Positions 1 to 9,212 are shown, counted from the stretch's first letter. The stretch: DNA of 64,000 nucleotides from an uncultured Rhodospirillaceae bacterium (GCA_937887565.1 CALABS010000013.1:62001-126000), one strand, 5' to 3'. The notes: generated by a model from the letters alone, not told the origin. A program made the numbers and translations.

Positions 1-575
1 TTGTACAATTCGCCAGGAGCACGGTTGGAGGTGACCACGATCACCACGCCGTCGTCGAGCAGCGCCTGGAACAGCCGGCCGACGATCATGGCGTCGGCGA
101 TGTCGGTGATCTGCAACTCGTCCAGGCACAACAGCCAGGCCTCGGCGGCGATGGCGCGGGCCAGCTTGGGCAGCGGGTCGGCGTCGCGGCGGTGCTCGAT
201 CTGGCGCCAGCGGTGGATCTCGGCATGGATGTCGCGCATGAATTCGTGGAAGTGGACGCGGCGCTTGCCGGGAATGACGGCCTGCTCGAAGAACAGGTCC
301 ATCAACATGGACTTGCCGCGCCCGACATCGCCGAAGATGTACAGCCCCTGCAGGGGCGCCGACCGGGCGGCGTCACCCTGCCAGGCCAGACCCTTGGGCT
401 TGGACCCCAGGCCGAATCGCGCCAGCCAGCCGCTTTCGCCCAAGGCGGGCCGGTAGCCCGCCAGCGCCTTGTGCAGCCCCTGCAGCTTCTCGGCCGCCAA
501 CTCCTGGGCGGGGTCGGGCTTGATGGCGCCGGCGGCGAGCCGGGCGCGATAGGCGAAAAGGGGTCCGTCGGTCAT
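1..575 (-). CDS. zapE: Cell division/AFG1-family ATPase ZapE, C-terminal part outside window
   Basis: AFG1-like P-loop ATPase; in E. coli ZapE associates with the Z-ring, and mitochondrial AFG1/LACE1 acts in inner-membrane protein quality control. The first 191 residues are present, starting at the ATG complementary to 573-575. The Walker A motif GDVGRGKS is near residues 82-89 and a Walker B-type stretch LCLDELQITDIADAM follows, both typical of the family. The sequence is cut at base 1 within TSNRAPGELY, so roughly the last half of a family-length protein is missing. It sits beside sdhCDAB, a common alphaproteobacterial arrangement. The identification is from motifs only; the function in this organism is inferred. 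Confidence 0.9.
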   Translation of the reverse strand, partial: MTDGPLFAYRARLAAGAIKPDPAQELAAEKLQGLHKALAGYRPALGESGWLARFGLGSKPKGLAWQGDAARSAPLQGLYIFGDVGRGKSMLMDLFFEQAVIPGKRRVHFHEFMRDIHAEIHRWRQIEHRRDADPLPKLARAIAAEAWLLCLDELQITDIADAMIVGRLFQALLDDGVVIVVTSNRAPGELY

Positions 576-654
576 GGCGGCGCAACATAGCAAAAAGCGA
601 CCCCCGGAACAGCAGGTGTTCCGGGGGCGCGAATCCGGGACTGGCGGGAGGGCG

Positions 655-1581
655 TCACCCGTCGGCGTTGATCTTGGCGACGATCTCGTCGAGGATCCGC
701 TCGGCCAGGGCGTTCTCCACCTGGCAGGTGCCGGCCTTCTCGTGGCCGCCGCCGCCATAGCCCAGGCACAGCGCGCCCACATTGGTGCGCGAGCCGCGGT
801 CCAGGATCGACTTGCCGATGGCGAAGACGGTGTTCTGCTTCTTGAGGCCCCACATGACGTGGATCGAGATGTTGCACTGCGGGAACAGGGCGTAGATCAT
901 GAAGCGGTTGCCGGCGAAGATGGTGTCCTCGGACCGCAGGTCCAGCACCACGCAATTGCCGCGCACGGTCGAGCAGCGCTTGATCTGCTCCTTGAATTTC
1001 TCCTCGTGCTCGAAATAGAGCTCGGTGCGTTCCTTGACGTCGGGCAGCTCGAGGATGTCCTCGATGGTGTGGTTCCGGCAGTAGTCGATGAGGTTCATCA
1101 TCAACTGGTAGTTCGAGATGCGGAAATCGCGGAAGCGGCCCAGGCCGGTGCGGGCGTCCATGATGTAGTTGAGCAGCGTCCAGCCGGTGGGGCTGACGAT
1201 GTCGTCCAGCGTGTAGTCGGCCGAATCGCCCTGGTCGACCGCGACCATCATCTTGTCCCAGGCGGCCGGGAACCGCACGGCACCGCCGTAGTAGTCGTAG
1301 ACCACGCGGGCGGCCGACGGCGCGTTGGGATCGATGACGTGGTTGTCCTTCTTGCCGACCCGCAGGGTCTCGGAAAGATGGTGGTCGAAGGCGAGGTGGA
1401 CTCCCTCCACGTAGGGAAGGTTGGTGGTGATGTCGTTGGGGCCGATGTCGATGACGCCGTCCTGCATGTCCTTGGGATGGACGAACTTGATCTCGTCGAT
1501 GATGTCGAGCTGCTTCAGCAGCACGGCGCACACCAGCCCGTCGAAATCGCTGCGGGTCACCAACCGGAACTTCTGGGACAT
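655..1581 (-). CDS. DHH-family phosphoesterase (exopolyphosphatase-like)
   Basis: 308-residue DHH/DHHA1-type phosphohydrolase. A DFDG metal-binding motif is at residues 12-15, the DHH motif at 66-68, and a glycine-rich GGGGHEKAG segment of the DHHA1 type near the C-terminus. Such enzymes cleave phosphodiester or phosphoanhydride bonds (nanoRNA, cyclic dinucleotides, polyphosphate) using Mn2+. The substrate cannot be told from sequence. I chose the ATG at 1579-1581 because a GGAGGAG Shine-Dalgarno lies just upstream on the minus strand; a longer in-frame reading to 1662 lacks this. It is a cytoplasmic protein with no signal peptide. It stands alone, convergent with nothing and divergent from the lipoprotein gene at 1743. 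Confidence 0.8.
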   Translation of the reverse strand: MSQKFRLVTRSDFDGLVCAVLLKQLDIIDEIKFVHPKDMQDGVIDIGPNDITTNLPYVEGVHLAFDHHLSETLRVGKKDNHVIDPNAPSAARVVYDYYGGAVRFPAAWDKMMVAVDQGDSADYTLDDIVSPTGWTLLNYIMDARTGLGRFRDFRISNYQLMMNLIDYCRNHTIEDILELPDVKERTELYFEHEEKFKEQIKRCSTVRGNCVVLDLRSEDTIFAGNRFMIYALFPQCNISIHVMWGLKKQNTVFAIGKSILDRGSRTNVGALCLGYGGGGHEKAGTCQVENALAERILDEIVAKINADG

Positions 1582-1742
1582 CGACTCCTCCTTCCCACCC
1601 CGAACCGAGCCGAAAGGATAGTCGCTCGCCCCCGCCGCCGCAATGGCCCAGCCTGTGCGCATCGCGCCTCTTTCCGCCCGCGCGCCGGTAGGCTAAACAG
1701 AGGGCACAGCCGTTCCTTCCCGCCGCCGCCGGAGTGTGTCCC

Positions 1743-2396
1743 ATGCGTTCCCACCGTCTTGCCGCGCTGGCCTGCACCATCGCCCTGGCCGCCTGCAACG
1801 AGGGGCCGTTCGTAGACCACGACCTCGTCAAGAACATCAACAAGCCGGTGGACACCATCCTCGACTCCGGCACGGTGCATGTCTGTTACGACGATGACCG
1901 CCTTGGGGAAGCCGAGATGCTGGCGAAGCGCACCTGCGCGGCCTATGGGCTTCAGGCCGTGCTGACACGGATCGAGCGCTATCAGTGCCGCCTGACCACT
2001 CCCCACCGGGCGAGCTTCCGATGCATCCACCCTGACCTGGTTGATGGCCAGGGCGAACCGATCAACCCGTTCGACGCCGGAGCGGTCGCGGCTTGGAGCA
2101 AGCGGACCGGGAAACAACCGCCGGCGTCGATGCGCCGCAATCCCGAGGCGCCGACGCCTTCGGCGGACGGCGCGTCCCCATTTGTCCCATCGCCCGGACT
2201 GGCGCCCGAACCGCCGCCCGCGGCCCTCGTGCCGACGCCCACGCCGGTCCCGCCGTCCGCACCCGCCCCGGCCGACATTCCCACCTCGCCGCGGCCGCCG
2301 GAACCCGCCCCCATCGCGGTGCCGGCACCACTGGACGCGGGCGGCTTCACCCTGCCGGTAGGCACCTGGGGCGACGCCTTCGACGCCCAGCAATGA
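1743..2396 (+). CDS. Predicted proline-rich lipoprotein of unknown function
   Basis: 217-residue protein beginning MRSHRLAALACTIALAAC. The lipobox LAAC puts the acylated Cys at residue 18, so it should be a membrane-anchored lipoprotein. The first ~100 mature residues contain several cysteines (CYDDD, RTCAAYG, YQCRL, FRCIHP) that could form disulfides. The C-terminal half is rich in Pro and Ala and looks disordered. I do not recognise a family. The start at 1743 is preferred over the in-frame ATG at 1734 because it gives the compact signal peptide. The gene ends directly at a bidirectional hairpin terminator. Confidence 0.65.
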   Translation: MRSHRLAALACTIALAACNEGPFVDHDLVKNINKPVDTILDSGTVHVCYDDDRLGEAEMLAKRTCAAYGLQAVLTRIERYQCRLTTPHRASFRCIHPDLVDGQGEPINPFDAGAVAAWSKRTGKQPPASMRRNPEAPTPSADGASPFVPSPGLAPEPPPAALVPTPTPVPPSAPAPADIPTSPRPPEPAPIAVPAPLDAGGFTLPVGTWGDAFDAQQ

Positions 2397-2424
2397 AAAA
2401 GGCCCGCCGGACGGCGGGCCTTTC
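2396..2424. terminator. Bidirectional rho-independent terminator
   Basis: Perfect hairpin with arms GGCCCGCC (2401-2408) and GGCGGGCC (2413-2420), loop GGAC, flanked by a run of A on the left and TTT on the right. It lies between the ends of the convergent lipoprotein gene and sdhB, so it can terminate both. Confidence 0.85.
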
Positions 2425-2447
2425 CGTTTCGCGCACGGGCGCGGGGC

Positions 2448-3230
2448 TCAGGACCGGCGCTCGAGGATCTTCTCCTTGATGCTGCCGATGGCCTTGGCCG
2501 GGTTCAGACCCTTGGGGCAGGTCTTGGTGCAGTTCATGATGGTGTGGCAGCGGTACAGCTTGAACGGGTCCTCAAGGGCGTCCAGGCGCTCGCCGGTCAT
2601 CTCGTCGCGGGAGTCGTGGATCCACCGCGCCGCCTGCAGCAGCACTGCCGGGCCCAGATAGCGGTCGCCATTCCACCAATAGCTGGGGCAGCTGGTCTGG
2701 CAGCAGAAGCACAGGATGCACTCCCACAGCCCGTCCAGCTTCTCGCGCTCCTCGGGGCTCTGCAGGCGCTCGGAATCCGGCGGCGGCGGGGTCTGCGACT
2801 GCAGCCACGGCTTGACCGAGGCCAGCTGGGCGTAGGGCACGGTGAGGTCGGGGATCAGGTCCTTGACCACCGGCATGTGCGGCAGCGGGTAGACCCGGGC
2901 GTCGCCCTTGATGTCCTCGATGGGCTTGAGGCAGGCCAGCGTGTTGGTGCCGTCGATGTTCATGGCGCACGAACCGCAGATGCCCTCGCGGCACGAGCGG
3001 CGGAAGGTCAAGGTCGAGTCGATCTCGTTCTTGATCTTCAACAGGGCATCCAGGACCATCGGGCCGCAGGCGTCGAGGTCCACCTCGTAGCTGTCCAGGC
3101 GCGGGTTGTCCCCCGAATCCGGATCGTAGCGGTAGATCTTGAACACCTTGACGTTCCTGGCGCCGGCGGGGGCCTTGTGGACCTTGCCGGGCTGGACGCG
3201 GGAATTGGCGGGTAGGGCGAATTCGACCAT
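2448..3230 (-). CDS. sdhB: Succinate dehydrogenase iron-sulfur subunit
   Basis: 260-residue SdhB, carrying electrons from the FAD of SdhA to quinone in complex II. The N-terminal [2Fe-2S] domain has CREGICGSC plus a later Cys in TLACLKP. The C-terminal ferredoxin domain has CILCFCCQTSCP and CHTIMNCTKTCPKG, which together ligate the [4Fe-4S] and [3Fe-4S] clusters. The length and motifs are normal. It is the last gene of sdhCDAB, 19 nt after sdhA, and ends at the bidirectional terminator at 2396-2424. Confidence 0.97.
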   Translation of the reverse strand: MVEFALPANSRVQPGKVHKAPAGARNVKVFKIYRYDPDSGDNPRLDSYEVDLDACGPMVLDALLKIKNEIDSTLTFRRSCREGICGSCAMNIDGTNTLACLKPIEDIKGDARVYPLPHMPVVKDLIPDLTVPYAQLASVKPWLQSQTPPPPDSERLQSPEEREKLDGLWECILCFCCQTSCPSYWWNGDRYLGPAVLLQAARWIHDSRDEMTGERLDALEDPFKLYRCHTIMNCTKTCPKGLNPAKAIGSIKEKILERRS

Positions 3231-3249
3231 CTCTGTCTCTCCTTACCCC

Positions 3250-5034
3250 TCAGTACACGCGCTTCTGCGGCTTGATGTACTCGACCTCGTCGGTCAGCGT
3301 GTAGGTGTGCACCGGACGGTAGTCCAGCGTCACCTTGCCATCCTTGACCCAGGCCAGGGTGTGCTTCTGCCAGTTGACGTCGTCGCGATCGGGGTGGTCC
3401 TCGTGGGCGTGGGCGCCGCGCGATTCCTTGCGGGCCTCGGCCGACACGATGGTGGCCAGCGCGCAATCCATCAGGTTCTCGAGCTCGAAGGCCTCGACCA
3501 GATCCGAGTTCCACACCGTCGAGCGGTCGTTGATCTTGATCTGCGGCAAGGTGGCTGCCACCTCGGCCATCTTCTCGACGCCCTCGGCCAGCGACTTCGA
3601 CGTGCGGAACACCGCGGCGTCGTTCTGCATGGTCTTCTGCATGGCGAGGCGGATCTCGCTGGTATGCATGGAGCCGTCGGCGTTGCGCAAGCGGTCGAAG
3701 CGGGCGACGGCGTTCTCGCCGGCATCCTTGGGCAGCGGCTTGTGGGCGGTGCCGGCCGCCAGCGTGTCGGCGGCCCTAAGCGCGGCGGCGCGGCCGAACA
3801 CCACGATGTCCAAGAGCGAGTTGGTGCCCAGGCGGTTGGCGCCGTGCACCGACACGCAGGCCGCCTCGCCGATGGCCATCAGGCCCGGCACGGTGGCGTC
3901 GGGATCGTCGGCGGTGGGGCGCAGGACCTCGCCGTAGACGTTGGTGGGGATGCCGCCCATGTTGTAGTGCACGGTCGGCAGCACCGGGATCGGCTCGCGG
4001 GTGACATCGACGCCGGCGAAGATCTTGGCCGTCTCCGAGATGCCCGGCAGGCGCAGCTCCAGGGTCTCGGGCGGCAGGTGGTCGAGGTGCAGGAAGATGT
4101 GGTCGTGTTCCTTGCCGACGCCCCGGCCCTCGCGGATCTCCATGGTCATGGCGCGCGACACCACGTCGCGCGAGGCCAGGTCCTTGGCGGTGGGGGCGTA
4201 GCGCTCCATGAAGCGTTCGCCGGCCGAGTTCTTGAGGATGCCGCCCTCGCCGCGGGCGCCCTCGGTGATCAGGCAGCCCGAGCCGTAGATGCCGGTGGGG
4301 TGGAACTGCACGAATTCCATGTCCTGCAGCGGCAGGCCGGCGCGGGCGACCATGCCGTGGCCGTCGCCGGTGCAGGTGTGTGCCGAGGTGCAGCTGAAAT
4401 AGGCGCGGCCGTAGCCGCCCGAGGCCAGCACCACCTTGTGGGCGCGGAAGCGGTGCAGGGTGCCGTCGTCCAGGTTCCAGGCCATGACGCCGCGGCACGA
4501 GCCGTCGTCGTCCATGATCAGGTCGAGGGCGAAATACTCGACGAAGAACTCGCAGCCGTGCTTCAGCGACTGCTGGTAGAGCGCGTGCAGGATGGCGTGG
4601 CCGGTGCGGTCGGCGGCGGCGCAGGCGCGCTGGACCGGCTTCTCGCCGTAGTTGGACATATGGCCGCCGAACGGGCGCTGGTAGATCTTGCCCTCGGGGG
4701 TGCGCGAGAAGGGCACGCCGAAATGCTCGAGCTCGTAGACCGCCGGCACCGCCTCGCGGCACATGTACTCGATGGCATCCTGGTCGCCCAGCCAGTCCGA
4801 CCCCTTGACGGTGTCGTACATGTGCCACTTCCAGTTGTCCTCGGCCATGTTGCCCAAGGATGCGCCGATGCCGCCCTGGGCGGCCACGGTGTGCGAGCGG
4901 GTGGGGAACACCTTGGTGATGCAGGCGGTCTTGAAGCCCGCGACGCCCATGCCCATGGTGGCGCGCAGGCCGGCGCCGCCGGCGCCGACGACGACCACGT
5001 CGTAGGTGTGGTCGATGATCTTGTAGGCGGTCAT
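3250..5034 (-). CDS. sdhA: Succinate dehydrogenase flavoprotein subunit
   Basis: 594-residue SdhA, oxidising succinate to fumarate with covalent FAD. An N-terminal dinucleotide-binding motif VVGAGGAGLRA is followed by TRSHTVAAQGG, whose His carries the covalent flavin. Later come REGRGVGKEHDHIFLHLDHL and GANRLGTNSLLD of the active site and FAD domain. It is full length for the family. The start lies 4 nt after the sdhD stop, which suggests translational coupling. A long reading frame on the opposite strand (3139-5061) is a high-GC artefact. Confidence 0.98.
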   Translation of the reverse strand: MTAYKIIDHTYDVVVVGAGGAGLRATMGMGVAGFKTACITKVFPTRSHTVAAQGGIGASLGNMAEDNWKWHMYDTVKGSDWLGDQDAIEYMCREAVPAVYELEHFGVPFSRTPEGKIYQRPFGGHMSNYGEKPVQRACAAADRTGHAILHALYQQSLKHGCEFFVEYFALDLIMDDDGSCRGVMAWNLDDGTLHRFRAHKVVLASGGYGRAYFSCTSAHTCTGDGHGMVARAGLPLQDMEFVQFHPTGIYGSGCLITEGARGEGGILKNSAGERFMERYAPTAKDLASRDVVSRAMTMEIREGRGVGKEHDHIFLHLDHLPPETLELRLPGISETAKIFAGVDVTREPIPVLPTVHYNMGGIPTNVYGEVLRPTADDPDATVPGLMAIGEAACVSVHGANRLGTNSLLDIVVFGRAAALRAADTLAAGTAHKPLPKDAGENAVARFDRLRNADGSMHTSEIRLAMQKTMQNDAAVFRTSKSLAEGVEKMAEVAATLPQIKINDRSTVWNSDLVEAFELENLMDCALATIVSAEARKESRGAHAHEDHPDRDDVNWQKHTLAWVKDGKVTLDYRPVHTYTLTDEVEYIKPQKRVY

Positions 5035-5038
5035 CGCA

Positions 5039-5419
5039 TCAGACTCCGACAGCGACCTTGAGGACGGACACCGCCATGTAGACGGCGAGGAAGGCGGCGA
5101 CCAGCTTGGTGCCGATCAGCAGCGCCACCTTGGCGGCGGCGCCGTGGACGTAGTCCTCGACCACCATCTTGACACCCAGCTGGGCATGGTAGAGCACGGT
5201 CAGCACGGTCAGCACCATCAGGGTGGCATTGAGCGGCCGCGCCAGCCACCCGGTGAAGGTGGCGTAATCCGCCCCGGCCAGGCCGATGATGGAAATGACG
5301 AACCACAGCGACAGCGGCACCAGCGCGACGGCGGTCACGATGGTGGCCCAGGCGTCGCCGGCGCCTTCCTTGGCGGAACCGAGGCCGCGGGCGCGGCCGA
5401 TGGGGGAACGCAGAGTCAT
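5039..5419 (-). CDS. sdhD: Succinate dehydrogenase membrane anchor subunit
   Basis: 126-residue membrane anchor with three predicted transmembrane helices. YHAQLGVKMVVEDYVH in the second helix region supplies the expected heme b/quinone-pocket histidine. I chose MTLRSPIGRARGLGS (ATG at 5417-5419); the longer in-frame extension to 5686 overlaps sdhC in the wrong frame. The gene is 11 nt after sdhC and 4 nt before sdhA, so it is part of one operon. SdhD sequences diverge, so the assignment rests partly on position. Confidence 0.93.
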   Translation of the reverse strand: MTLRSPIGRARGLGSAKEGAGDAWATIVTAVALVPLSLWFVISIIGLAGADYATFTGWLARPLNATLMVLTVLTVLYHAQLGVKMVVEDYVHGAAAKVALLIGTKLVAAFLAVYMAVSVLKVAVGV

Positions 5420-5430
5420 GTCACCCTCCC

Positions 5431-5811
5431 TCAGGCCAGGCCGGCGATCCAGGCCACCAGGGTCAGCACGGCGGTGACCGCCAGCGACACCTTGGCCGAC
5501 GCATAGGCCTGCGGAATTTCGAAGCCCCAGCCGGCTTCCCACAACAGGTGGCGGACGCCGTGGCCGAGATGGAAGAACAGGGCCACGCTCCACCCGAACA
5601 GCAGCAGATAGCCCAGCGGCGAGCCGATCAGGTCCTGGGCGGCCTCGAAGGCCTCGGGTCCCGAGGCGGCGGCACCCAGCCACCAAGCCAGCAGGACCAG
5701 GCCGGCCACCAGGCCGACGCCGGTGACGCGGTGGGTGATGGACATGATCGCCAGGAGCGGCAGGCGATAGATCTGCAGATGCGGGGAAAGCGGGCGATTG
5801 CGCGTGGTCAT
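5431..5811 (-). CDS. sdhC: Succinate dehydrogenase cytochrome b556 subunit
   Basis: 126-residue first gene of sdhCDAB. It has the signature RPLSPHLQIYRLPLLAIMSITHR at the N-terminus (family SPHLxxYR...SITHR) and FFHLGHGVRHLLWE with the heme b histidine. Three transmembrane helices are predicted. The start at MTTRNRPLSPH (ATG at 5809-5811) matches the usual family N-terminus; upstream in-frame ATGs give an atypical extension. The sdh promoter should lie in 5812-6081, where I saw no convincing operator. Confidence 0.95.
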   Translation of the reverse strand: MTTRNRPLSPHLQIYRLPLLAIMSITHRVTGVGLVAGLVLLAWWLGAAASGPEAFEAAQDLIGSPLGYLLLFGWSVALFFHLGHGVRHLLWEAGWGFEIPQAYASAKVSLAVTAVLTLVAWIAGLA

Positions 5812-6081
5812 GGCGGGTTGGCCCCTGCTAGCGGAACGGGGGCCGGTTGCGGCCCCCTTTATATGCGGCATTGGCGGCATGTGTAGCCCCTCGCCCGGCA
5901 CAAGTCAACGTCGGGAAGCCACACTTTCTGGCGGGCCAAACCAACCTTCCCCTACTCTGACGGGTGGGATTTTAGCCTTGGCGAATACGAAAGGCCAGCA
6001 AATGTGTCCTTTTTCGGGGGGGAGCATTGCGGAATCCGCATGGGAATCGCGGCCCGCCGCGGCCGGGCCGGCAAGCCGGCG

Positions 6082-6645
6082 TCACTCGGCCTGCGCCAGT
6101 TGACGGTCGCCCAGGTCGCCGCCCCGCAGGCGGAAGAAGACGTGATGGCCGATGACCGTGGCGTCCTCGCGATCCGCCGCCCAGGCCGGGCTCAGCGACA
6201 CGTGGTGGAAGTACAGGGCGCCGGCGGTGGGGTCCGCCGAGCCGCCGACCGCGCGGTAGGCGACCACCAGGGCGTCCAGCCACGCCTCGGCGTCGGCGGG
6301 GATGTCGGGCCGGCCGTCGCAGACCCACTCGAACTGGCACGGTCCGGCCGGACCGCCTTGGCGGACCACGCCGCACACATTGTCGGGGAAGCCGCCGGCC
6401 GCCACCCGGTTCAGGGTGACGTGGGCCACCGCTTCCCGCCCGGCGAGGGGCTCGCCGCGGGCCTCGAAATAGACGTTGGCGGCCAGGCATTCCAGTTCGG
6501 CGGCCGACACCGCCGGCGGCGGCGGCTGTTCCGGCGCCCGCGCCAGCCGCGCCGACGGCGGCGGAAGCGGCGCCTGGGCCGGGGAGGTGAGGCCGATCCC
6601 GGCCGCGACGGCCAGGACGGCGGCGATGAGTCGGGTGCCGTTCAT
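6082..6645 (-). CDS. SleB-like cell wall hydrolase, secreted
   Basis: 187-residue protein of the SleB/CwlJ hydrolase family, predicted to act on peptidoglycan in the periplasm. A signal peptide (MNGTRLIAAVLAVAAGIGLTS...AQA) covers about residues 1-25, then a Pro-rich linker. The catalytic domain starts near LECLAANVYFEARGEPLAGREAVAHVTLNRV, with the conserved Glu in EARGEP. In spore formers this family degrades cortex, but alphaproteobacteria carry homologues without spores, so here it is a general hydrolase. It is followed on the same strand by nothing until sdhC, 270 nt away. Confidence 0.85.
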   Translation of the reverse strand: MNGTRLIAAVLAVAAGIGLTSPAQAPLPPPSARLARAPEQPPPPAVSAAELECLAANVYFEARGEPLAGREAVAHVTLNRVAAGGFPDNVCGVVRQGGPAGPCQFEWVCDGRPDIPADAEAWLDALVVAYRAVGGSADPTAGALYFHHVSLSPAWAADREDATVIGHHVFFRLRGGDLGDRQLAQAE

Positions 6646-6720
6646 GGGTGGGGATTGTCGCCACCCCGCCCCGGTTTCGCCATCCGACGGAAGCCGAACG
6701 GGGACCGGCCTTACGCCCGA

Positions 6721-7422
6721 TCAATATCCGCAGAGCGTATAGGGTCCGATGTCCAGGTGGAAATGGTCCTGGTGCAGGCGGTCGTGGTTGGGCGTCAACA
6801 CCACGTTGAAGATGTCGCACGCCCCCCGCGCCAACTGACGCAGGAAGGCCGAGCGGGCGTCGCCGCGCCGCCAGTCGGTCTTGACCGACACCACCGTGCC
6901 GTCGGCCAGTTCGAAGCCGACGATGTCGATGGCCAGCCCGCGGGAGTGCTCGGACAGCCGGCCGCCCTTGCGCCCGCCCGAGCCGGCGGCGGCCTGGGTC
7001 TTGCCGTTGCGGCGATAACGGCAGTCATAGGTGCCGGCATGGAGAAGCTTGCGCACCGGCTGGCCGAAATGCTGCAGCGCCAATGGTTGCACCAGCTCGC
7101 TTTCGTAGCGGGCCATGGTGCGGGCGAGGCGGCACGACAGGGTGCCGGGACGGTTCCAGGCGATGGCCGCCTGACTGACGCGGACGGGGTTGTCGATGCC
7201 GCAGCCTTCCTCGCTGGCGAAGCTTTGCAGCGGCTCGTAGACCACCGCCAGGCGGGACAGATCCTGAAGGCAGGCGGTGTCGGGATCGACGATCTGGGGC
7301 GGCGGCGGTGCCGTCAGGCGCGGTGCCGGGGCGGGCGCCCTGGCGCAGCCGGCCACGACGACCAGAAGCACGATGGCGAGAAGGCGGAAGGAAACCGTCA
7401 CGCGAACGACCCGCTGAATCAA
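6721..7422 (-). CDS. Extensin-like family lipoprotein
   Basis: 233-residue protein with the extensin-like C-terminal domain found in alphaproteobacteria. It starts with a lipoprotein signal (MIQRVVRVTVSFRLLAIVLLVVVAGC, acylated Cys about residue 26), then a Pro/Ala linker. The domain includes EEGCGIDNPVRV, a SEHSRGLAIDI segment and NHDRLHQDHFHLDIGPY. The SEHxxGxAxDI and HxDHxHxD patterns resemble those of zinc D,D-peptidases, so a peptidoglycan peptidase role is possible but inferred. Its downstream neighbour on the same strand, 75 nt away, is the SleB-like gene, so the two may be co-transcribed envelope genes. Confidence 0.82.
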   Translation of the reverse strand: MIQRVVRVTVSFRLLAIVLLVVVAGCARAPAPAPRLTAPPPPQIVDPDTACLQDLSRLAVVYEPLQSFASEEGCGIDNPVRVSQAAIAWNRPGTLSCRLARTMARYESELVQPLALQHFGQPVRKLLHAGTYDCRYRRNGKTQAAAGSGGRKGGRLSEHSRGLAIDIVGFELADGTVVSVKTDWRRGDARSAFLRQLARGACDIFNVVLTPNHDRLHQDHFHLDIGPYTLCGY

Positions 7423-7795
7423 GACTCCGGTTCTGTTTAGCCGGAGCGAGTCGTGAAGTCACGGAGAAAACACGCAAGCAAAGCGGTGAAGGCGGTGGCG
7501 GGTTGATTTGGCCAACACCAAGGACGGTCGCCGGGTCGGCGCATGGGATCACACTCGCTGCCGATTCATCTCGGCGCCACCCCCAGCCACGTGGTTAGGT
7601 CCGATATGGGACTATTTTCACGCCATTCTCCGCCTTCCCTCCGCCGCATGCCCTTACCGCTGACCGTAATGCCGTTTTTATGGCAGCACTTTTTACCTTT
7701 TCTGCGGAATCCACTGGTTTTCCGGGCCGCACGGGCGTAAAAGAGTCGCCGGCCCGTCGGAACGGGCTGCTTCATCCTGCCCGGAAGGCATTGGC
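7423..7795. other. Intergenic region upstream of gltD
   Basis: 373 nt between the divergent extensin-like gene and gltD. No supportable gene; a 69-codon minus-strand frame at 7566-7775 has no recognisable content. The central part (about 7600-7720) is A/T-richer than the surroundings and presumably carries the glt promoter. A small hairpin, GCCCGT (7752-7757) with ACGGGC (7762-7767), lies 30 nt before the gltD ATG. It has no T-run and could be a leader structure; its role is unknown. Confidence 0.4.
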
Positions 7796-9208
7796 ATGAC
7801 CCGCAAGATGCTTCAATTCATCCGCCTCGACCCGCAACAGCCGGACAAGCGGAGCGCCGCCGAGCGCAAGGGCGATTTCGGCGAGATCCACCGGCCGTTC
7901 CAGCCGGAGCGCGCCGGCGACCAGGCCTCGCGCTGCGAGCAGTGCGGCATCCCCTTCTGTCAGATTCACTGCCCGGTGGCCAACAACATCCCCGACTGGC
8001 TGATGCTGGTGGCCCAGGGGCGGATGGAGGAAGCCTATGCCGCCTCGTCGGCCACCAACACGCTGCCCGAGATCTGCGGCCGCATCTGCCCCCAGGACCG
8101 CCTGTGCGAAGGCAGCTGCGTGCTGGAACAGTCGACCCACGGCTCGGTGACCATCGGCGCCGTCGAGAAGCACATCACCGAATTCGCCTTCACCCAGGGC
8201 TGGGTCAAGCCGCCCCGGCCGGCCCGCGAGCTCGACCTGTCGGTGGGCATCGTCGGCGCCGGCCCGGCCGGGCTGGCCGCCGCCGACCTGCTGCGCCGCA
8301 AGGGCTGGACGGTCGAGGTCTACGACCGCCACGACCGCGTCGGCGGCCTGATGATCTACGGCATTCCCAGCTTCAAGCTGGACAAGGCGGTGGTCGAGCG
8401 CCGCGCCCGCCTTTACGCCGAGGCCGGCATCGTCTTCCACACCGGGGTGGAGATCGGCCGCGACCTCAGTTTCGACGCGTTGCGCGCCAAGCACGACGCG
8501 GTGCTGATCGCCACCGGCGTCTACAAGCCGCGCGCGCTCGGCATCCCGGGCGCCGAGCAGGCCCACGCGGCGCTGGACTACCTGATCGCCGCCAACAAGG
8601 TCGGCCTGGGCGATGCCGTCCCCGCCCATGCCGACGGCACCCTCGACGCCGCCGGCAAGGACGTGGTGGTGATCGGCGGCGGCGACACCGCCATGGATTG
8701 CGTGCGCACCGCCATCCGCCAGGGGGCGCGGTCGGTCAGGTGCCTGTACCGCCGCGACCGCGCCAACATGCCCGGCAGCCAGCGCGAGGTCGCCCATGCC
8801 GAGGAGGAGGGCGTCGAATTCGTGTGGATGGCCGCCCCCACCGCCATCGCGCCCGGCACCGTCACGGCCCGGCGCATGCACCTGGGCGTCGCCGACGCCT
8901 CGGGCCGGCAGGCGCCGCAGCCCATCGAGGGGTCCGACTTCGACCTGCCGGCGGACATGGTCATCGCCGCGTTGGGCTTCGACCCCGAGGACGTGCCCGC
9001 CGCCTTCGGCCAGCCCGGCCTCGAGGTCAGCAAATGGGGCACGCTGAAGGTGGACGCCGCCACCCAGATGACCACGCTCGACGGGGTGTTCGCCGCCGGC
9101 GACATCGTGCGCGGGGCCAGTCTGGTGGTGTGGGCCATCCGCGACGGCCGCGACGCCGCCGCCGCCATCCACGCCCATGCCACCGCCAAGGCCCAGGTGG
9201 CGGAATAG
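7796..9208 (+). CDS. gltD: Glutamate synthase small (beta) subunit
   Basis: 470-residue NADPH-dependent small subunit of GOGAT; it passes electrons from NADPH through FAD and [4Fe-4S] clusters to GltB. N-terminal cysteine motifs CEQCGIPFCQIHCPVANNIPDW and CGRICPQDRLCEGSC hold the clusters. The FAD motif VGIVGAGPAGLAAADLLRRKG and the NADPH motif VVVIGGGDTAMDCVRTA follow. The length is standard. It precedes gltB by 132 nt, a gap filled by an inverted repeat; the gltD-gltB order is reversed relative to E. coli gltBD. Confidence 0.96.
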   Translation: MTRKMLQFIRLDPQQPDKRSAAERKGDFGEIHRPFQPERAGDQASRCEQCGIPFCQIHCPVANNIPDWLMLVAQGRMEEAYAASSATNTLPEICGRICPQDRLCEGSCVLEQSTHGSVTIGAVEKHITEFAFTQGWVKPPRPARELDLSVGIVGAGPAGLAAADLLRRKGWTVEVYDRHDRVGGLMIYGIPSFKLDKAVVERRARLYAEAGIVFHTGVEIGRDLSFDALRAKHDAVLIATGVYKPRALGIPGAEQAHAALDYLIAANKVGLGDAVPAHADGTLDAAGKDVVVIGGGDTAMDCVRTAIRQGARSVRCLYRRDRANMPGSQREVAHAEEEGVEFVWMAAPTAIAPGTVTARRMHLGVADASGRQAPQPIEGSDFDLPADMVIAALGFDPEDVPAAFGQPGLEVSKWGTLKVDAATQMTTLDGVFAAGDIVRGASLVVWAIRDGRDAAAAIHAHATAKAQVAE

Positions 9209-9212
9209 GTCA

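Noticed and set aside
3139..5061. 640-codon plus-strand frame antisense to sdhA
   Set aside because: A shadow of sdhA, with no coherent domains.
7566..7775. 69-residue minus-strand frame in the gltD upstream gap
   Set aside because: Basic low-information protein, no good ribosome site, and it lies over the expected glt promoter.
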